Origin: Erodium maritimum | Taxonomy: Eukaryota > Streptophyta > Magnoliopsida > Geraniales > Geraniaceae | Direction: 5' to 3' | Length of the DNA stretch: 64,000 nt | Assembly (NCBI GenBank): GCA_963921825.1 | Contig: OY997595.1 | Span: forward strand, 19,957,228 to 20,021,227 | In this document: positions 23,713 to 34,782 of the stretch, piece by piece | Position numbering within the stretch: the first letter of the stretch is position 1 | Layout of the letters: every line of letters starts with the position of its first letter | The notes under the pieces: generated by a model | The model's input: only the letters and a program-made list of their open reading frames with translations | What the model was told of the DNA's origin: nothing | The model's database searches: none | Position numbers and translations under genes: made by a program

Positions 23713-23945
23713 GGGAAAACTACCAATACCTACCCAAAACCATGCCCATTTAACTGATGTTTACCCTGAAGTTTAAAGTTAACTGATGCATACCCTGAAG
23801 TTACGACTTGTAACTAAAAACCCCTTCTGTTAGCTAAAATGACGAAAATACCCTTAGTGATTTTTTAAATATATTTTTTTAAAATATAAATGAAGTGATT
23901 TTTTAAATAAAAATGAAGTCATTTAATAAGTATATATATATATAT

Positions 23946-25711
23946 GTGCACTTTCACATGTTATCTATGCTTAATTTGTTACTTGTTATCCAAATCTAGA
24001 CCATTGAATTTTGAAATCTAATGGTTATAAATTTTCAGCTTTTATTATCCAAATAATAAATAGAAAAATCAATAAAAGAATAATTTGGTAATTTTGCCTT
24101 CCTAAATTATTTTATTGTAGAATTTTTTTTGCTGTCAAAAATTTAATTTTTTTTTTCAAAAAACAAACTTTTTTATTTACAATTTCGTTTTTTTTGGCTT
24201 TTATTCATTAACTTACAAAATTTTATATTTGATATTACAGAAATTTATATAAGAAGTTACAGATTTTTTTAACCAATATTACATGTTGTTTAAACTGTAA
24301 ATCTTATTATGTTCTAGGATTCAGTTATAAAAATGAAAGATCGATGTTGCAGAAGTTTGTACATTGTATTACAAAATATTATACTAAAAGTGACAAAAAA
24401 TTACACTAATCCTAACGTAATCAGATTTAAACTATCAAATTGTAGTTCACATTACATAATATTACACGGGCAGTTACAAAATGATACCCAAATTTTTACA
24501 TAATCAGATCTAAATTACCGAACTCTAAAAGAAGACAGATATATCAAAGTTGCAAAAACTTTGTATAATAATTACAGAAAAATACAGTGAACATTACAAA
24601 AAATTCCCTACAAAACCACATAATATTATTATGGTACAGTTACATAATAATACATACAAAATCCCATATTTCTACTCAACATGTTACATAAATGTATTAC
24701 TCAGTGTTATTACTGTTGTACCTAAAAACCAACAGAAAATCAGATCTAATTTCAACATTGTTACAAAATTTGACCAAAAATGTTACAGATTTGATAGAGG
24801 AAAGTTACCAAAATCATATTGGATTTCAAATCCCCCATAAAAGATCTCAAAACCAAAACAACAAAATATTCAAATCATGTTAATTAAATCTAACCTAGAA
24901 AGAGCAAAATAAACACGAAACTAAGGAAATCAAGCAAATCAATTCAAACCCTGAAAAGATCGGTGCTACAACAGAGTCTTCTCCGACGAGGTACTACATC
25001 AACGTATAATATGGGGATGTGTAGAGCATGGAAGCTCACGCGGCGGGAGGGCGTGGTCTTCTCTGCTCCTCTATGACACAGACCAGCTGCGGTGGTGGCG
25101 AGTGAATGGTGACCAAATCTGTGAGAGAAACGACTTGCTTCCGAGCTCCTTCGCCTCTAGATCGTCTTCTCCGAGCAGCAAGCGGTCGCTCAAGGCAGGT
25201 TTTTCATATCCACGGCTTGATTTGGTGTCGAGCGCCTTCGCGCCTAGGATAGTCTTCTCCGAGCACGGTGGCGGGTGCTCCGGACGCGGGCTAGGCATGG
25301 AGGAGCGGCGGCGTGCAGATCTGAAACGATGAGGCACGCACACAGTAGAGGCGTGGTTGAGTTGCAACGGCGAGCTGTCCTGGGCGAGATCTAGCTGCAA
25401 CGGCGACAAAAGGCCGCAGAGGAGGCCTGAGCTTCGTCAGCTCCGGCATGGTGAGGAGCTACCGCCGCCGTTGAGTGAGAGAGCGTAAAATGAGAGGAGT
25501 GCTGAGTATAAGGTTAGGGTTAGTGTAAAATAAAAACTAAAAGGACATATTTGCCCTTGGTGTCTGTAAAATTACAAAAAGAAATTAAAAGTTCTGAGTA
25601 TTTATAGTTGAATGCCATTTGATCTATAACCATTAATTTTTGTCGATCTAACGATCCAAATTTGAGTTACAAGGTAACAATTTAAGAAAGGATAACATTT
25701 GAAAGTGTTCT
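23946..25711 (+). mobile_element. (TA)n-flanked TIR element, group A, copy 2
   Basis: Begins GTGCACTTTCACATGTTATC after (TA)n and ends, read inward, GAACACTTTCAAATGTTATC before (TA)n. The subterminal TTGTTACTTGTTA words match copy 1 at 14898-16676. The interior is largely AT-rich with a GC-rich segment at 25000-25480 holding short open frames, a different sequence from that in copy 1. This again suggests capture of unrelated genic DNA. No frame can be named. Confidence 0.72.
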
Positions 25712-25721
25712 TATATATATA

Positions 25722-26087
25722 GGGTTGGTATCAGGTACAAACCCCCCCTTATTGTGCAAACTACAAACCCACGAGAGCCATAGGATCCCCCCAAAGTGAT
25801 GTCAGCAGAGCGCACCAGATGATGAGACATGGACGATAAATATATAAAACAGCGCACCTTATTGTGCAAACTACGAACTCACCAGATGCTGACACGTGGC
25901 GCGCACAATGCTGATAGTTTGCGCAGCACGGTGCTAATAGTTTAGCACAAATCCAAACTATCAGCACTGTGCGTGCAAACTATTAGCACCGTGTTGCGCA
26001 AACTATCAACACTATACACGCCACGTGTCAGCACCTAGTGAGTTCGTAGTTTACACAATAAGGGTGGTTTTTACTGGATAGCTACCC
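25722..26087 (-). mobile_element. (TA)n-flanked MITE, group B, copy 4 (inverse orientation)
   Basis: Read on the minus strand it starts GGGTAGCTATCCAGTAAAAA and ends with the GTTGGTATCAGGTAC terminus, matching copies 1-3. It lies between (TA)n tracts at 25712-25721 and 26088-26106. It keeps several AAACTATCAGC words and two CACGTG cores. The bZIP-like site is degenerate here (GTGATGTCAGC). Confidence 0.8.
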
Positions 26088-26460
26088 TATATATATATAT
26101 ATATATAACAAAAGTAAATTTTAAATAATTTTTTAACATAATTATTGAAGTGTAGTTGAGGTTATTTTCGTCATTTTAGCAGATGGAGGGGTTTTGAGTT
26201 ACATTTTCGAAACTTCAGGGTATGCATCAGTTAACTTCAAACTTCAGAATAAACATCAGTTAAATGGACATGATTTTGGGTAGGTATTGGTAGTTTTCCC
26301 TTTGGATATCCTTCCAAACTATTTAAAAGAGCAAAACAAACGAATTAAAATGACCTCTAAAAAACACAATTAAAATCTAAAATACGACTTCCATCCTCAA
26401 AAAAAAAAAACTTCAACAAAAAATAAAGCAAACAACTAGTGAAGTTCGGGAAGACTTTGT

Positions 26461-26903
26461 GATTGTTGTTTTTTCATGTTATGATATTTTTTTATATTCT
26501 ATGTCCATTTGTTGCTTAGATTTATTGAATAGTTGTTTTCCGGGAAATGCTGAATTTGTTGTCTGGTGTTCCTGATACTTAAGACATTAATCAGACTGTT
26601 ATTTCAAATTGGATAGATTTTTCTAGACTGGAACCTAGAACGCTAATAACAATTTCAGACTTTCAATTTAACCTGGACATTAACTCTTACAACACACATA
26701 CAAACTAAAAAAATAAAGTGAAGATCTATAAAAGTTCTTCTAGACCTAGTAAATATTTTTCAGAGTAGCAGATTTAAGACAAAATGAAAACAGAATTGTT
26801 GCTTCCCAGAAACACGAGTATAAGGTACAGAACACTAGAAATTGTGTTCATTCATATTTCACATACAATATTTTTTTTACCAATCCTATTAAAGTTTGGA
26901 TAT
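26461..26903 (+). repeat. Direct duplication, copy 2
   Basis: Collinear with 23185-23712 at roughly 85-90% by eye. It precedes the GRF-finger gene. The tail (AAGTTTGGATATCATTCC) continues uninterrupted where copy 1 was hit by the MITE. Confidence 0.85.
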
Positions 26904-27164
26904 CATTCCAAAATATTTAAAAACAACAAAACAAATGAATAAAAAACTATTAAAATGGTTGACTGAGGACCATTAAAATTTAAAATTAATAATAAAGCAA
27001 ACACACGTTAGTTCTTCACACCCAACCGTTACTTTTTGACAGAATCCGTTAGTTTGTTAACGATAATATTTCGTAAAAAGCACAACATTCACGTGACATG
27101 CAAAAAAATATATTTGAACATTAAGGTGCGAAGGCTCGAACGTGAAATCGAAAGTGTGTTGTTG

Positions 27165-27892
27165 ATGAAGAAGTCGAACCCGAACGCGAAGAAGGAGTGG
27201 TTATGCCACTGTGGAGTTGAAACTCCTGTACGAACCTCAACCACGAAGGTGAATCCAGGAAGAAGGTTCGTTGGGTGTGGGAATTTCATGGTAAGTCAAG
27301 AATTTATTTTAGGGTGTTTTGATTTGGAAATTCCTGCTGAAATAAGGGGTTTTTTTATTTGGGAATTCCTGCTGAAATTAAGGTTTTTGGTTGATTTGGT
27401 AATTCCTGCTGAGATTAGGGTTTTTTGATTTAGGAATTCCTGCTGAAATTAAGGTTTTTTGATTTGGGAATTTATACTGAATTTATGTTTTTTTTATTTG
27501 GAAATTTAAGCTGAAATTAGGGCTTGTGTTTTTGCTAGAAAGAAGGACCCAAAGGGCAATGCAATTTTTTTCGCTGGATTGATGGACACAAATTCGAATC
27601 TGGGACAAAGTCTGCTGGGAACTTAGAGCAATTCAACAAAATATTAGAAGATAAATTTGCAAGGATTTAAGATGGGGAATTTAACTTGCTTGAGAAAATG
27701 AAAGTTTTTGAAGATACAATTGCAAGGATGGAAGCTGAGCTTTCTATTGTGTTTGAACAACAAAAACATGATGAGGAAAAGATTCTGAAACTACAATTGG
27801 ATGTGGATGCTCAAAGAGACAAAGCCAAAAAAGTGATTATGTTAGTTGTTGTAGGATTTATTTTTAATTTTTGGATAAGTAGGTTAGTATGA
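27165..27892 (+). pseudogene. GRF-type zinc-finger protein with coiled coil and C-terminal TM segment
   Basis: Two exons, 27165-27290 and 27539-27892, join in phase 0 across a 248-bp intron (GTAAGT...TTTGCTAG). Exon 1 encodes MKKSNPNAKKEWLCHCG then PVRTSTTKVNPGRRFVGC. Exon 2 starts KEGPKGQCNFFRWIDG. Together these give the GRF finger: paired Cys, a TxxNPGRRFxGC block and a Cys before an aromatic-rich FFRWID. A ~70-residue charged coiled coil and a hydrophobic tail (VIMLVVVGFIFNFWI) follow. Such small GRF-finger/coiled-coil/TM proteins are numerous in plants and of unclear function. An in-frame TAA at 27668-27670 breaks it. Start chosen at 27165 because the paralogue at 59763 has a similar short N-terminus. 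It lies downstream of mudrA in the same MULE. Confidence 0.82.
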
Positions 27893-28452
27893 ATGTATGT
27901 TTGTAGTAAGAAAAAGGAATGCAATGGAATGGAACTTGCGTGTATGTTGTTGTTTGTAAGTGTTGAGGTTATTACAAGTGATTAACCGGACTGGCAGTTC
28001 ATGTAATAACCACTCCCGGTCAACGCCAGTCAAATCTGCGAAAAACAGGAAAATTTAAAAAATTTCAGCAGACACTTATTTTTAAACCTAAATTTGACTC
28101 CGAGGGTCATACCGGACGTAAGTTGACCCCGTTATCGACTAAAGTAAGTTCCGGGGAACTCAGGGCAACTTTCTGATCAATTTGGGAAATGTTGACTTTT
28201 CCCTAGAAAAGTCAACCGAGCGACGTTTTGGTCCATTCGAGGACCGTTTTGGATCCAAAAAGCTTAGCCGTCGTCGCAGCGGTCTTAGTTGAGCCGTTTC
28301 CTTGTAGCCTGTGAAGTTTCGTAATTTCTTGGAAAGTGCCCGTTCGGGGCCCGAAACGTCCGAATTTCGCGAATCTGATTGGAAAAAACTAGGAGATATT
28401 TAAAAGGTGTGGGACCCACCTTGACACTTGTCCAATATATGGTGGTGTTAGG

Positions 28453-28473
28453 TTTTTTTTTTTTTGGGGGGGG
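28453..28473 (+). repeat. T-tract followed by G-tract
   Basis: A run of about 12 T followed by 9 G inside the LTR. A similar T-run/G-run occurs at about 40500-40522. These are slippage-prone and potentially inaccurate in assembly. Confidence 0.7.
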
Positions 28474-29820
28474 GAATAAGAGATGAAATGGGGGTGGCCG
28501 GCCACATGTTTCAAAAGAAAAAAAAAGAGAAATTGTGTTAGTGTTTTTAGAGAGAGAATGAGAAGGAGAAGAAGAGAGAAAAGAGAAGGAAGTTTGGGAG
28601 GTTTTGCTACTATTCACGTCATCCATCCATTGGATCGTCTCAAGGCAAGGAGGAATCGAACTCCCCTCGTCCTCCTCTACGGTTAGTACCGAACCGATTC
28701 TCGTGTTGATTAATTTCGAAAGTTAGGGTTTGTGTAAAACTATTAGTTTAAGGTTGTTTTGATGTTGGGGGAGTGTTGGAGACGTTTTGGAGATGTTTGG
28801 AGATGAAGGAGAACGTTTTCCGGTGACCGGAAGCTCGGGAGGAGCTCCGGCCACCGTGGGTGGTGGCTGGCCGGAGCTGGGACCAGCCACCACCATGGTG
28901 GCCGGGCCCCAATTTAAACCCTAGGCCCACGGCCAAGTTGGGCCAGGTGGGGCCCACGTGCTCGGGTGATCGGTTTTAGTGTTCGGGTGGTTTAGAACGT
29001 TCCCCGGACCATTTATCCACAACCGAATCGAAAATTGGAATTAAAATGCAAAAGTTGTAATTATCGGGTTTAGAAAGTTTAAATGTTATTTAATTGACTC
29101 GGAAGTCGGAATTCGATTCCGTCAAGTGCCTAGGGACCCTTGAATTATTCTAAGACCGTGGAAACGAAAACGGGAATTTTTGGAGCCCCGGAAGGGCGTT
29201 TCCAAAACCCGGGCAGATTCGCCATGTCGGGCGAATCGGGCCTTTACTGGTCCTTTATCGACAATGTCGACTATTTGGGAAGTTTGGGAGTGATCGACAT
29301 TGTCGGGGTTAAGTTTGGGCGTCCAGTTTAATGAATTTCAGTTCTTTCCTGCGAGTTTAAAAGTGCCTTAAATTCGTGTTCTTATTAGATCATGCTGCAG
29401 ACCGAGGGAAAGGAAAGCTAGGCGAGTGACTGAGATCACGCCGGAGCTTGTTGGTTGGCTTTTGGAGAACACGCACGAGGTAGGGAAAAGTAGCCGGATC
29501 TCGGCCCTGACTAGGGAAAGTTAACAGTAGAATTGCATGTGACAACGGGGTGTCGTGGGTTAATTAGGTTTATCGAATATTAAAGAGGCATGATACGGGA
29601 GCGTAGCGATTATTGGAAATGCATGTGACACTTAGTAGTGTCGTAAGAGCAGAGAACTTAGCGATATTAGAATTACTGGAGGCATATGACCATGCCCGGA
29701 GGTTGATTGTGAACTTGTCAATATTAGGAGTACTGGAGGCATATGACCTTGCCCGGAGGTTGATTGTGAAACTGGTAATATTAGAACTGTTGGAGGCATT
29801 GGTTTTGCCAGAGGTTGTTG

Positions 29821-30560
29821 TGTATTACCTTTGGTGTTTTGGGTGGCCATGAGTGCCCGTGGGGTTGTTGAACCCGTGTCTTTACCTTTGGTGTTTTGGG
29901 TGGCCATGAGTGCCCGTGGGGTTGTTGAACCCGTGTCTTTACCTTTGGTGTTTTGGGTGGCCATGAGTGCCCGTGGGGTTGTTGAGCCCGTGTCTTTACC
30001 TTTGGTGTTTTGGGTGGACATGACTGCCGTGGGGTTGTTGAACCCGTGTCTTTACCTTTGGTGTTTTGGGTGGCCATGAGTGCCCGTGGGGTGTTGAACC
30101 CGTGCCTTTACTTTGGTGTCTTGGGTGGTCATGAGTGCCTGTGGGGTTGTTGAACCCGTGTCGTTACTTTTGGTGTCTTAGGTGGCCATGAGTGCCCGTG
30201 GGGTTGTTGAGCCCGTGAGTTACTGTTGGTGTATCTTGGGAGGCCGTGAGTGCCCGTGGGGTTGTTGTGCCCGTGAGTTACTGTCGGTGTATCCTGGGAG
30301 GCCATGAGTTCCTGTGGGGTTGTTGAGCCCGTGAGTTACTGTCGGTGTATCTTGGGAGGCCGTGAGTGCCCGTGGGGTTGTTGTGCCCGTGAGTTACTGT
30401 CGGTGTATCCTGGGAGGCCATGAGTTCCTGTGGGGTTGTTGAGCCCGTGAGTTACTGTCGGTGTATCTTGGGAGGCCGTAAGTGCCTATGGGGTTGTTGA
30501 GTCCGTGTTTTACTGTTGGGGTCTTGGGTGGCCATGAGTGCCTATGGAGTGTTGAACTGT
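29821..30560 (+). repeat. 57-bp tandem repeat within the LTR
   Basis: Around twelve copies of a 57-bp unit containing GGCCATGAGTGCCCGTGGGG and TTGTTGAACCCGTG. The first four are almost identical and later copies drift. The period is a multiple of three, so long open frames appear on both strands. They are repeat translations. Confidence 0.9.
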
Positions 30561-30604
30561 TCTTGACACTGTTGTTGAACTTCGCTTGTGATTGTGATTG
30601 CGAA

Positions 30605-30830
30605 TCCCGGTAGGTTGCGAGCATTCTTTGGCTGGCCTGACCAAGTTCGAGTCTCGGCAGGTTGTGAGCATTCTTGGCTAGCTTGATCCGTGGTCGAGTC
30701 TCGGCAGGTTGTGAGCATTCTTTGGCTAGCCTGATCCGCGTTTGAGTCTCAGCAGGTTGTGAGCATTCTTTGGCTAGCCTGATCCGTGTTTGAGTCTCGG
30801 TAGGTTGTGAGCATTTTTAGCACTGAGCAG
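30605..30830 (+). repeat. ~50-bp tandem repeat within the LTR
   Basis: About four copies of a ~48-51-bp unit containing GGTTGTGAGCATTCTTTGGC and TGATCCGTGTTTGAGTCTC, immediately downstream of the 57-bp array. Confidence 0.85.
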
Positions 30831-31783
30831 CTGACAAGAATGCGATCCTTTGTGATCTTGTTTGGTGTGCGATCCTTTGTGATCCTGTTTGGTGTTGCGT
30901 AGTTTTCTGTCGTGTCTTTGGAGGAGGTCGTCGATAGTCATGTCGTGTTTACTTTACGAGTCCGAGTGTTGAGTTTGTTGAGGAAAGTAACAGGTTGTGT
31001 GTCAGTTGAGTTACTTGAGTTTGGGGATGGTTTCTCCTGGTGTTGGGTTTGGTTTTGGTGTTACCGGCATTGTCTGCTAAGTATGCCGTAGTCAGTCTGT
31101 TATCCGTGGTGGTGAGCGAACGCTCACCCTAGCTGCTTTTCCTACAGGTACTGATCACAGGACGGACTAGGTGAGCTCTCGAAGCTTGAGGAGCTAGGAG
31201 CGGAGTCCGGGTTTTATCTTTTGAGTCTAGTGACGGATACCTTGTACTTGTCCAATTGTTGGGACGTTTTGAGTTGTAAATATTATTTTGATTAACTAAT
31301 TGGTGATTTTAAAGTGTTTATTCCAAAGGGTTTCAAATGTTTTATGATTTTAAATGTTTGCGTCCCGAGTTTGGTTTACAGAAATTGGGGCGTGACAGTT
31401 CAAATTGGAATACATTTTCCAGACGGGAATTAAATTCTCAGAATGAAAAGAACCAGAATGGCAGTTCAAATTGGAATACATTTTCCAGATAATTACATGT
31501 ACTAAAAACTGTAAATCATACATAACAATAAAAATAAACTAGAATTGGTATTCATATATAGATTTGGACATACAAAAGAGTTAACCCAATCCTAGTACCA
31601 ATAGAAGAAAAAAAAATCAAAAACAAACATTAAAAGTTTGAGTTCTACTTCCACTGAAACAAAACATAACAAAAGCAACAAACATATGTTGCTTCCCGAC
31701 AAAAGAAGGCCCTGGCCCTGGAAACATAGAACTAATATATATATGTAAACATAAACTAACTACCTTCTTATAGAAGAAGTTAG

Positions 31784-32141
31784 TTAGTCCCATGATGGCC
31801 ATTTGAAGCCGACACTTTCACCGTGGTCGGTGTCGTCGTTCGGGCCTGCAGGAACAAAAAGGGTGTCATATGGATCTTCTTCTTCTTCCGGGGCGGCTAA
31901 GGCTGGGGCTGCTTCTGGCACGGCTGGGGGTGGCACTGTTGGGGCCTTCTCATTCTCCTTCTCCTCCTCCTTCTTCTTCTTGTCGTCGTCGTCCTCCTCC
32001 TCCTCGTCCGACTCCTCTTCCTCCGACTCCTCGTCCTTCTCGGTGACATCTGGGTCGTCGTCAGGGTCTCCTTCCTCCTCCTCCCCGGAGAACTCCTCAT
32101 CTGGGGGCGCGTCGTCGTCTGACTCTTCAGTTCATGTATAG
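31784..32141 (-). pseudogene. Acidic, Pro-rich C-terminal exon of unknown gene
   Basis: The minus strand has a frame of about 115 codons ending TAA (31784-31786). Its first half is almost entirely Asp/Glu/Ser, then Lys/Glu, then a Pro/Ala segment. It ends in a complex tail DTDHGESVGFKWPSWD. There is no in-frame ATG and an upstream stop, so it would have to be a spliced exon. It lies 430 bp beyond the stop of the Ulp1-like gene on the same strand. The Ser-rich plus-strand and Arg-rich minus-strand frames over it are shadows. Confidence 0.4.
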
Positions 32142-32570
32142 GCATGGCCCTATAACTATAATTAATTTGACAAGACACAACTGTTCAAAATCCAATTAAA
32201 ACTGATTGACACATGTATACATTACCAGAATACATCCCAGATTTGAACCATATTTTATAGACTTGAAAACCAGACTTGAAATATATTTTCTAGACTAGAA
32301 AACCAGACTTGAAATATGTTCCCAGAATTTATCAGAATGAGTCTCCAACCCTAAATCTGTCCTCATATGTTCAGTTTCCAATTAAACCTAACGTACAAAA
32401 TAGTATAATCCATGTAACATATAACAATTACCAGTACAATCCATTCAACATAAGGCTAACATTATAATAATATATCAAAGCAGTTTAGAATTAACACCAA
32501 TCTTGGTGACCACAATAATAGAATTCAAATTATAATCCACTTCAAATATTAAAATTCTCAATCATTGAAA

Positions 32571-33295
32571 CTAGTAAAGTTTTATCCTTAATGACCATTG
32601 TGTTGTTATATCCACACACATCTTCAAGCGGTACACAGAGACATGTTGTGGTTTCATATAAATTGGGATCGGAAAAGATTGTAGCTCCAGCTCGCAATAC
32701 TTCAGCGCATAAACACATGAGTCTTCTCTGCACAATAAAAGCGAATTAGTGACAACTAAGTAAGAGTTACAAACAAAAAAATAGTTATAAGATGCAAAGT
32801 TTTAGAAGATTCCATACGTGCGCTCCTGTTGAGGGAAATCCGTCCGCCTTTCACACGTCCACATTGTGCCCGAATGGAGTAATTGCCCGTGAAAATTCTT
32901 GCAGCAATGAGAATTTGTGGGAACATCACCAAAAAAGGTTCCATCACTCCAGAAATATCCGGGACAACTCTTCTATCACAGTCATACATTATGAGCTTGC
33001 AGAGAGATACGTCTGCCTCCACCATAACCCAATGCTGCTCTATTTCGTCCAACAACAAAGGAAAAAAATATTTTTTCACAACCTGCCCATGCCTTAGCAC
33101 CAAAGATCGAAGATCGCCCCTAACGTATTCCATTAAGTGATCTGCTACTTGGGGGGTCTCACTTTTACTCCATGTCGTGTGCCCTTCCTTGACGGTATCT
33201 GCAATTTCTGCGTCCAACACCACAACATTCTGTGCATAGTGCTCAGTGTAACGCCTCTGCCGCTTTCTAATTCCAAACAGGCAATCATTCATTTG
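32571..33295 (-). pseudogene. C48 (Ulp1-like) cysteine protease domain, last exons
   Basis: Exons 33295-32818 and 32727-32571 (minus). The first contains the catalytic region HWVMVEADVSLCKLIMYDCD: His and Asp of the C48 triad are present. A frameshift near 32865 is needed to reach TDFPQQERT, the Gln-containing oxyanion segment. After a GT-AG intron the frame continues EDSCVYALKYCE. The family norm is D-C-G-V-Y/F, so the catalytic Cys position is Ser and the Gly is Cys. Stop TAG at 32571-32573. Ulp1-type enzymes cleave SUMO from proteins. Plant MULEs and CACTAs often carry such genes (KAONASHI/ULP-like). Probably inactive. Confidence 0.78.
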
Positions 33296-33371
33296 CTGCA
33301 TACATGAAAGTGAATTATACGAAATTTAAATGAAATTGAAAACAATGCAAATAATTAAGGTTACACCTTAC

Positions 33372-34701
33372 CCTTGCATTCAACTTGTCGTTTGACCGGC
33401 TGAGAGTTTTGTAGTAAGACGGGGTGACGTCTCCGTAAGGTGTTTTTGGGATTTCCTCTAAGGGTATCTTCTTCCTTTTTAGTTTTGCAATCACATCCTT
33501 ATAAACTTGGGTTGTGGATTGATCAAGCACAAGAAGAGGGTTCAACTTCTCCAAGTTCCCAATAAGTCTCCTCTTCTTCTCCTTTGTTGATTCATTGTCC
33601 CTCTCGTTTATAACAGGAGCCAACACTTTCGTCGAGCTTGCTTCTTCTCTCTTCCGCTTGCTTGTGGCATGATTTTCTTAGTGGCAGCATTCTTTGTGGC
33701 AGGCTTCTTTGTGGCCCTTGTGGCAGGCTTCTTTGTGGTAGACTTCACCTTGTTTGCTAAACGCTTACTTCTAGTCATTCTAGCTGAGATTTCCTTGGAC
33801 TTTTCAACAGCCGGCTCATGGTGGTTCACATCAACTATTTCCTTCTCAACGGACTGTTCCTTTTCATGGACATGTTCCCCTTCATTGACATCCTGACCAA
33901 CGCTTACTTGTTTGTTCACTTCATTCACTTCTTCAATCACATTTCCTTGTTTGTTCACTTCAACAACAGCGGGCACACCTTCTTGTCCAGCTGCCACTCC
34001 TTCTTCTTCTTCTTGTTGTGGTTCACTTCCTCTTCAACAGCTAATCCAATTTTTACAACATCAACTTCCTCCCCATCCTCTCCACCGGTGGGCAATCCCA
34101 CTTCTTGTTGGTTCACATTTACATTTACATTCACATCCATTTCCTCGGGCACTTCTTCTTCTTGGTTCACTACAACTCCAGTGGGCACACCTTCCTGGTT
34201 CAACACCTTCGCACCAACATCCGTCACAGCATCGAACTTGTCCATGTCATCTTCTTGGCTCTTCTGGTTGTCCTTCCTAGGAAATGATGCTTCAGAACCT
34301 GCTCGGAAGTGGTTTGATGGACTGTCTGCATCACGCCGGGCTGACAGAGCTTCCATGATTGCCTCAAATTGTGTCTTAAGTACTTCCATCACACTTTTTA
34401 GATCAGCCTGCACTAGCAGGACCTGGTTCTTTAGCAGCTCAATTTTCTCCATGACAGCCTTGTAAAGTCCATCATCGGACTGTGGGTGTGACGTATGAAC
34501 CTCCTCTGGTGCTGCTGGTGGAGTTGGAGGTGCCACATGGATGGTCTCATCCTGTGGAAATGAAACAACATAGCCTTGCTCCATCTTTTCAACCATGTTG
34601 TCCAACAACGGATTCAGATGTTCTTCTTCTTGGTTCACGAATTCTTCCATCCAATGCTGCTTCTTTTCTTCCTCAGTGGGGACCAACAGACTTACTATTT
34701 C
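33372..34701 (-). pseudogene. Charged linker exon of the DUF1985-Ulp1 gene
   Basis: This exon runs from EIVSLLVPTEEEKK (34701, after a GT-AG intron) to the donor at 33371. It is rich in Glu, Val, Asn and Gln with coiled-coil character (~34330-34450). A Lys-rich segment with ATKKPAT repeats (~33660-33760) follows. The last part, ending SNDKLNAR, joins in frame to the protease exon. Frameshifts fall near 33995 (in an AAG run) and near 33650. Linkers of this type separate DUF1985 from the C48 domain in plant transposon-borne proteins. The composition suggests disorder and nuclear targeting. Confidence 0.7.
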
Positions 34702-34782
34702 CTCAGCACAAAAACGAATAAAATTAATACGTGCAAAATTTATATGAAAACGCATATATTATATGAAAATTAAATTCCTAAC

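Larger units (their letters stand above)
23713..26300 (-). mobile_element. MULE-type MITE (9-bp TSD) carrying two nested (TA)n elements
   Basis: Ends GGGAAAACTACCAATACC / GGTATTGGTAGTTTTCCC with inverted repeats of about 150 bp. The perfect 9-bp duplication TTTGGATAT (23704-23712 and 26301-26309) is diagnostic of Mutator-like insertion. The undisturbed relative at 61126-61550 is only 425 bp. The extra 2.1 kb here sits exactly in its central TA tract and consists of a group A and a group B element. Confidence 0.92.
28002..31397 (+). mobile_element. Solo LTR, 3396 bp, with minisatellites
   Basis: Starts TGTAATAACCACTCCCGG at 28002 and ends GGGGCGTGACA at 31397. The 5-bp duplications GTTCA (27997-28001 and 31398-31402) are identical. 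The first ~350 bp match the 5' part of the LTR 2201-5906. No internal domain is present. It is inserted downstream of the GRF gene inside the large MULE. Confidence 0.92.

Noticed and set aside
29632..30079. Long open frames on both strands with highly repetitive peptide
   Set aside because: They follow the 57-bp LTR minisatellite, whose period is a multiple of three.
31803..32178. Ser-rich plus-strand and Arg-rich minus-strand frames
   Set aside because: They are shadows of the acidic minus-strand exon (GAG/GAC-rich codons read in other frames).
33669..34773. Plus-strand Phe/Ser/Thr-rich frames
   Set aside because: They are antisense to the Glu/Asn/Gln-rich linker of the DUF1985-Ulp1 gene.
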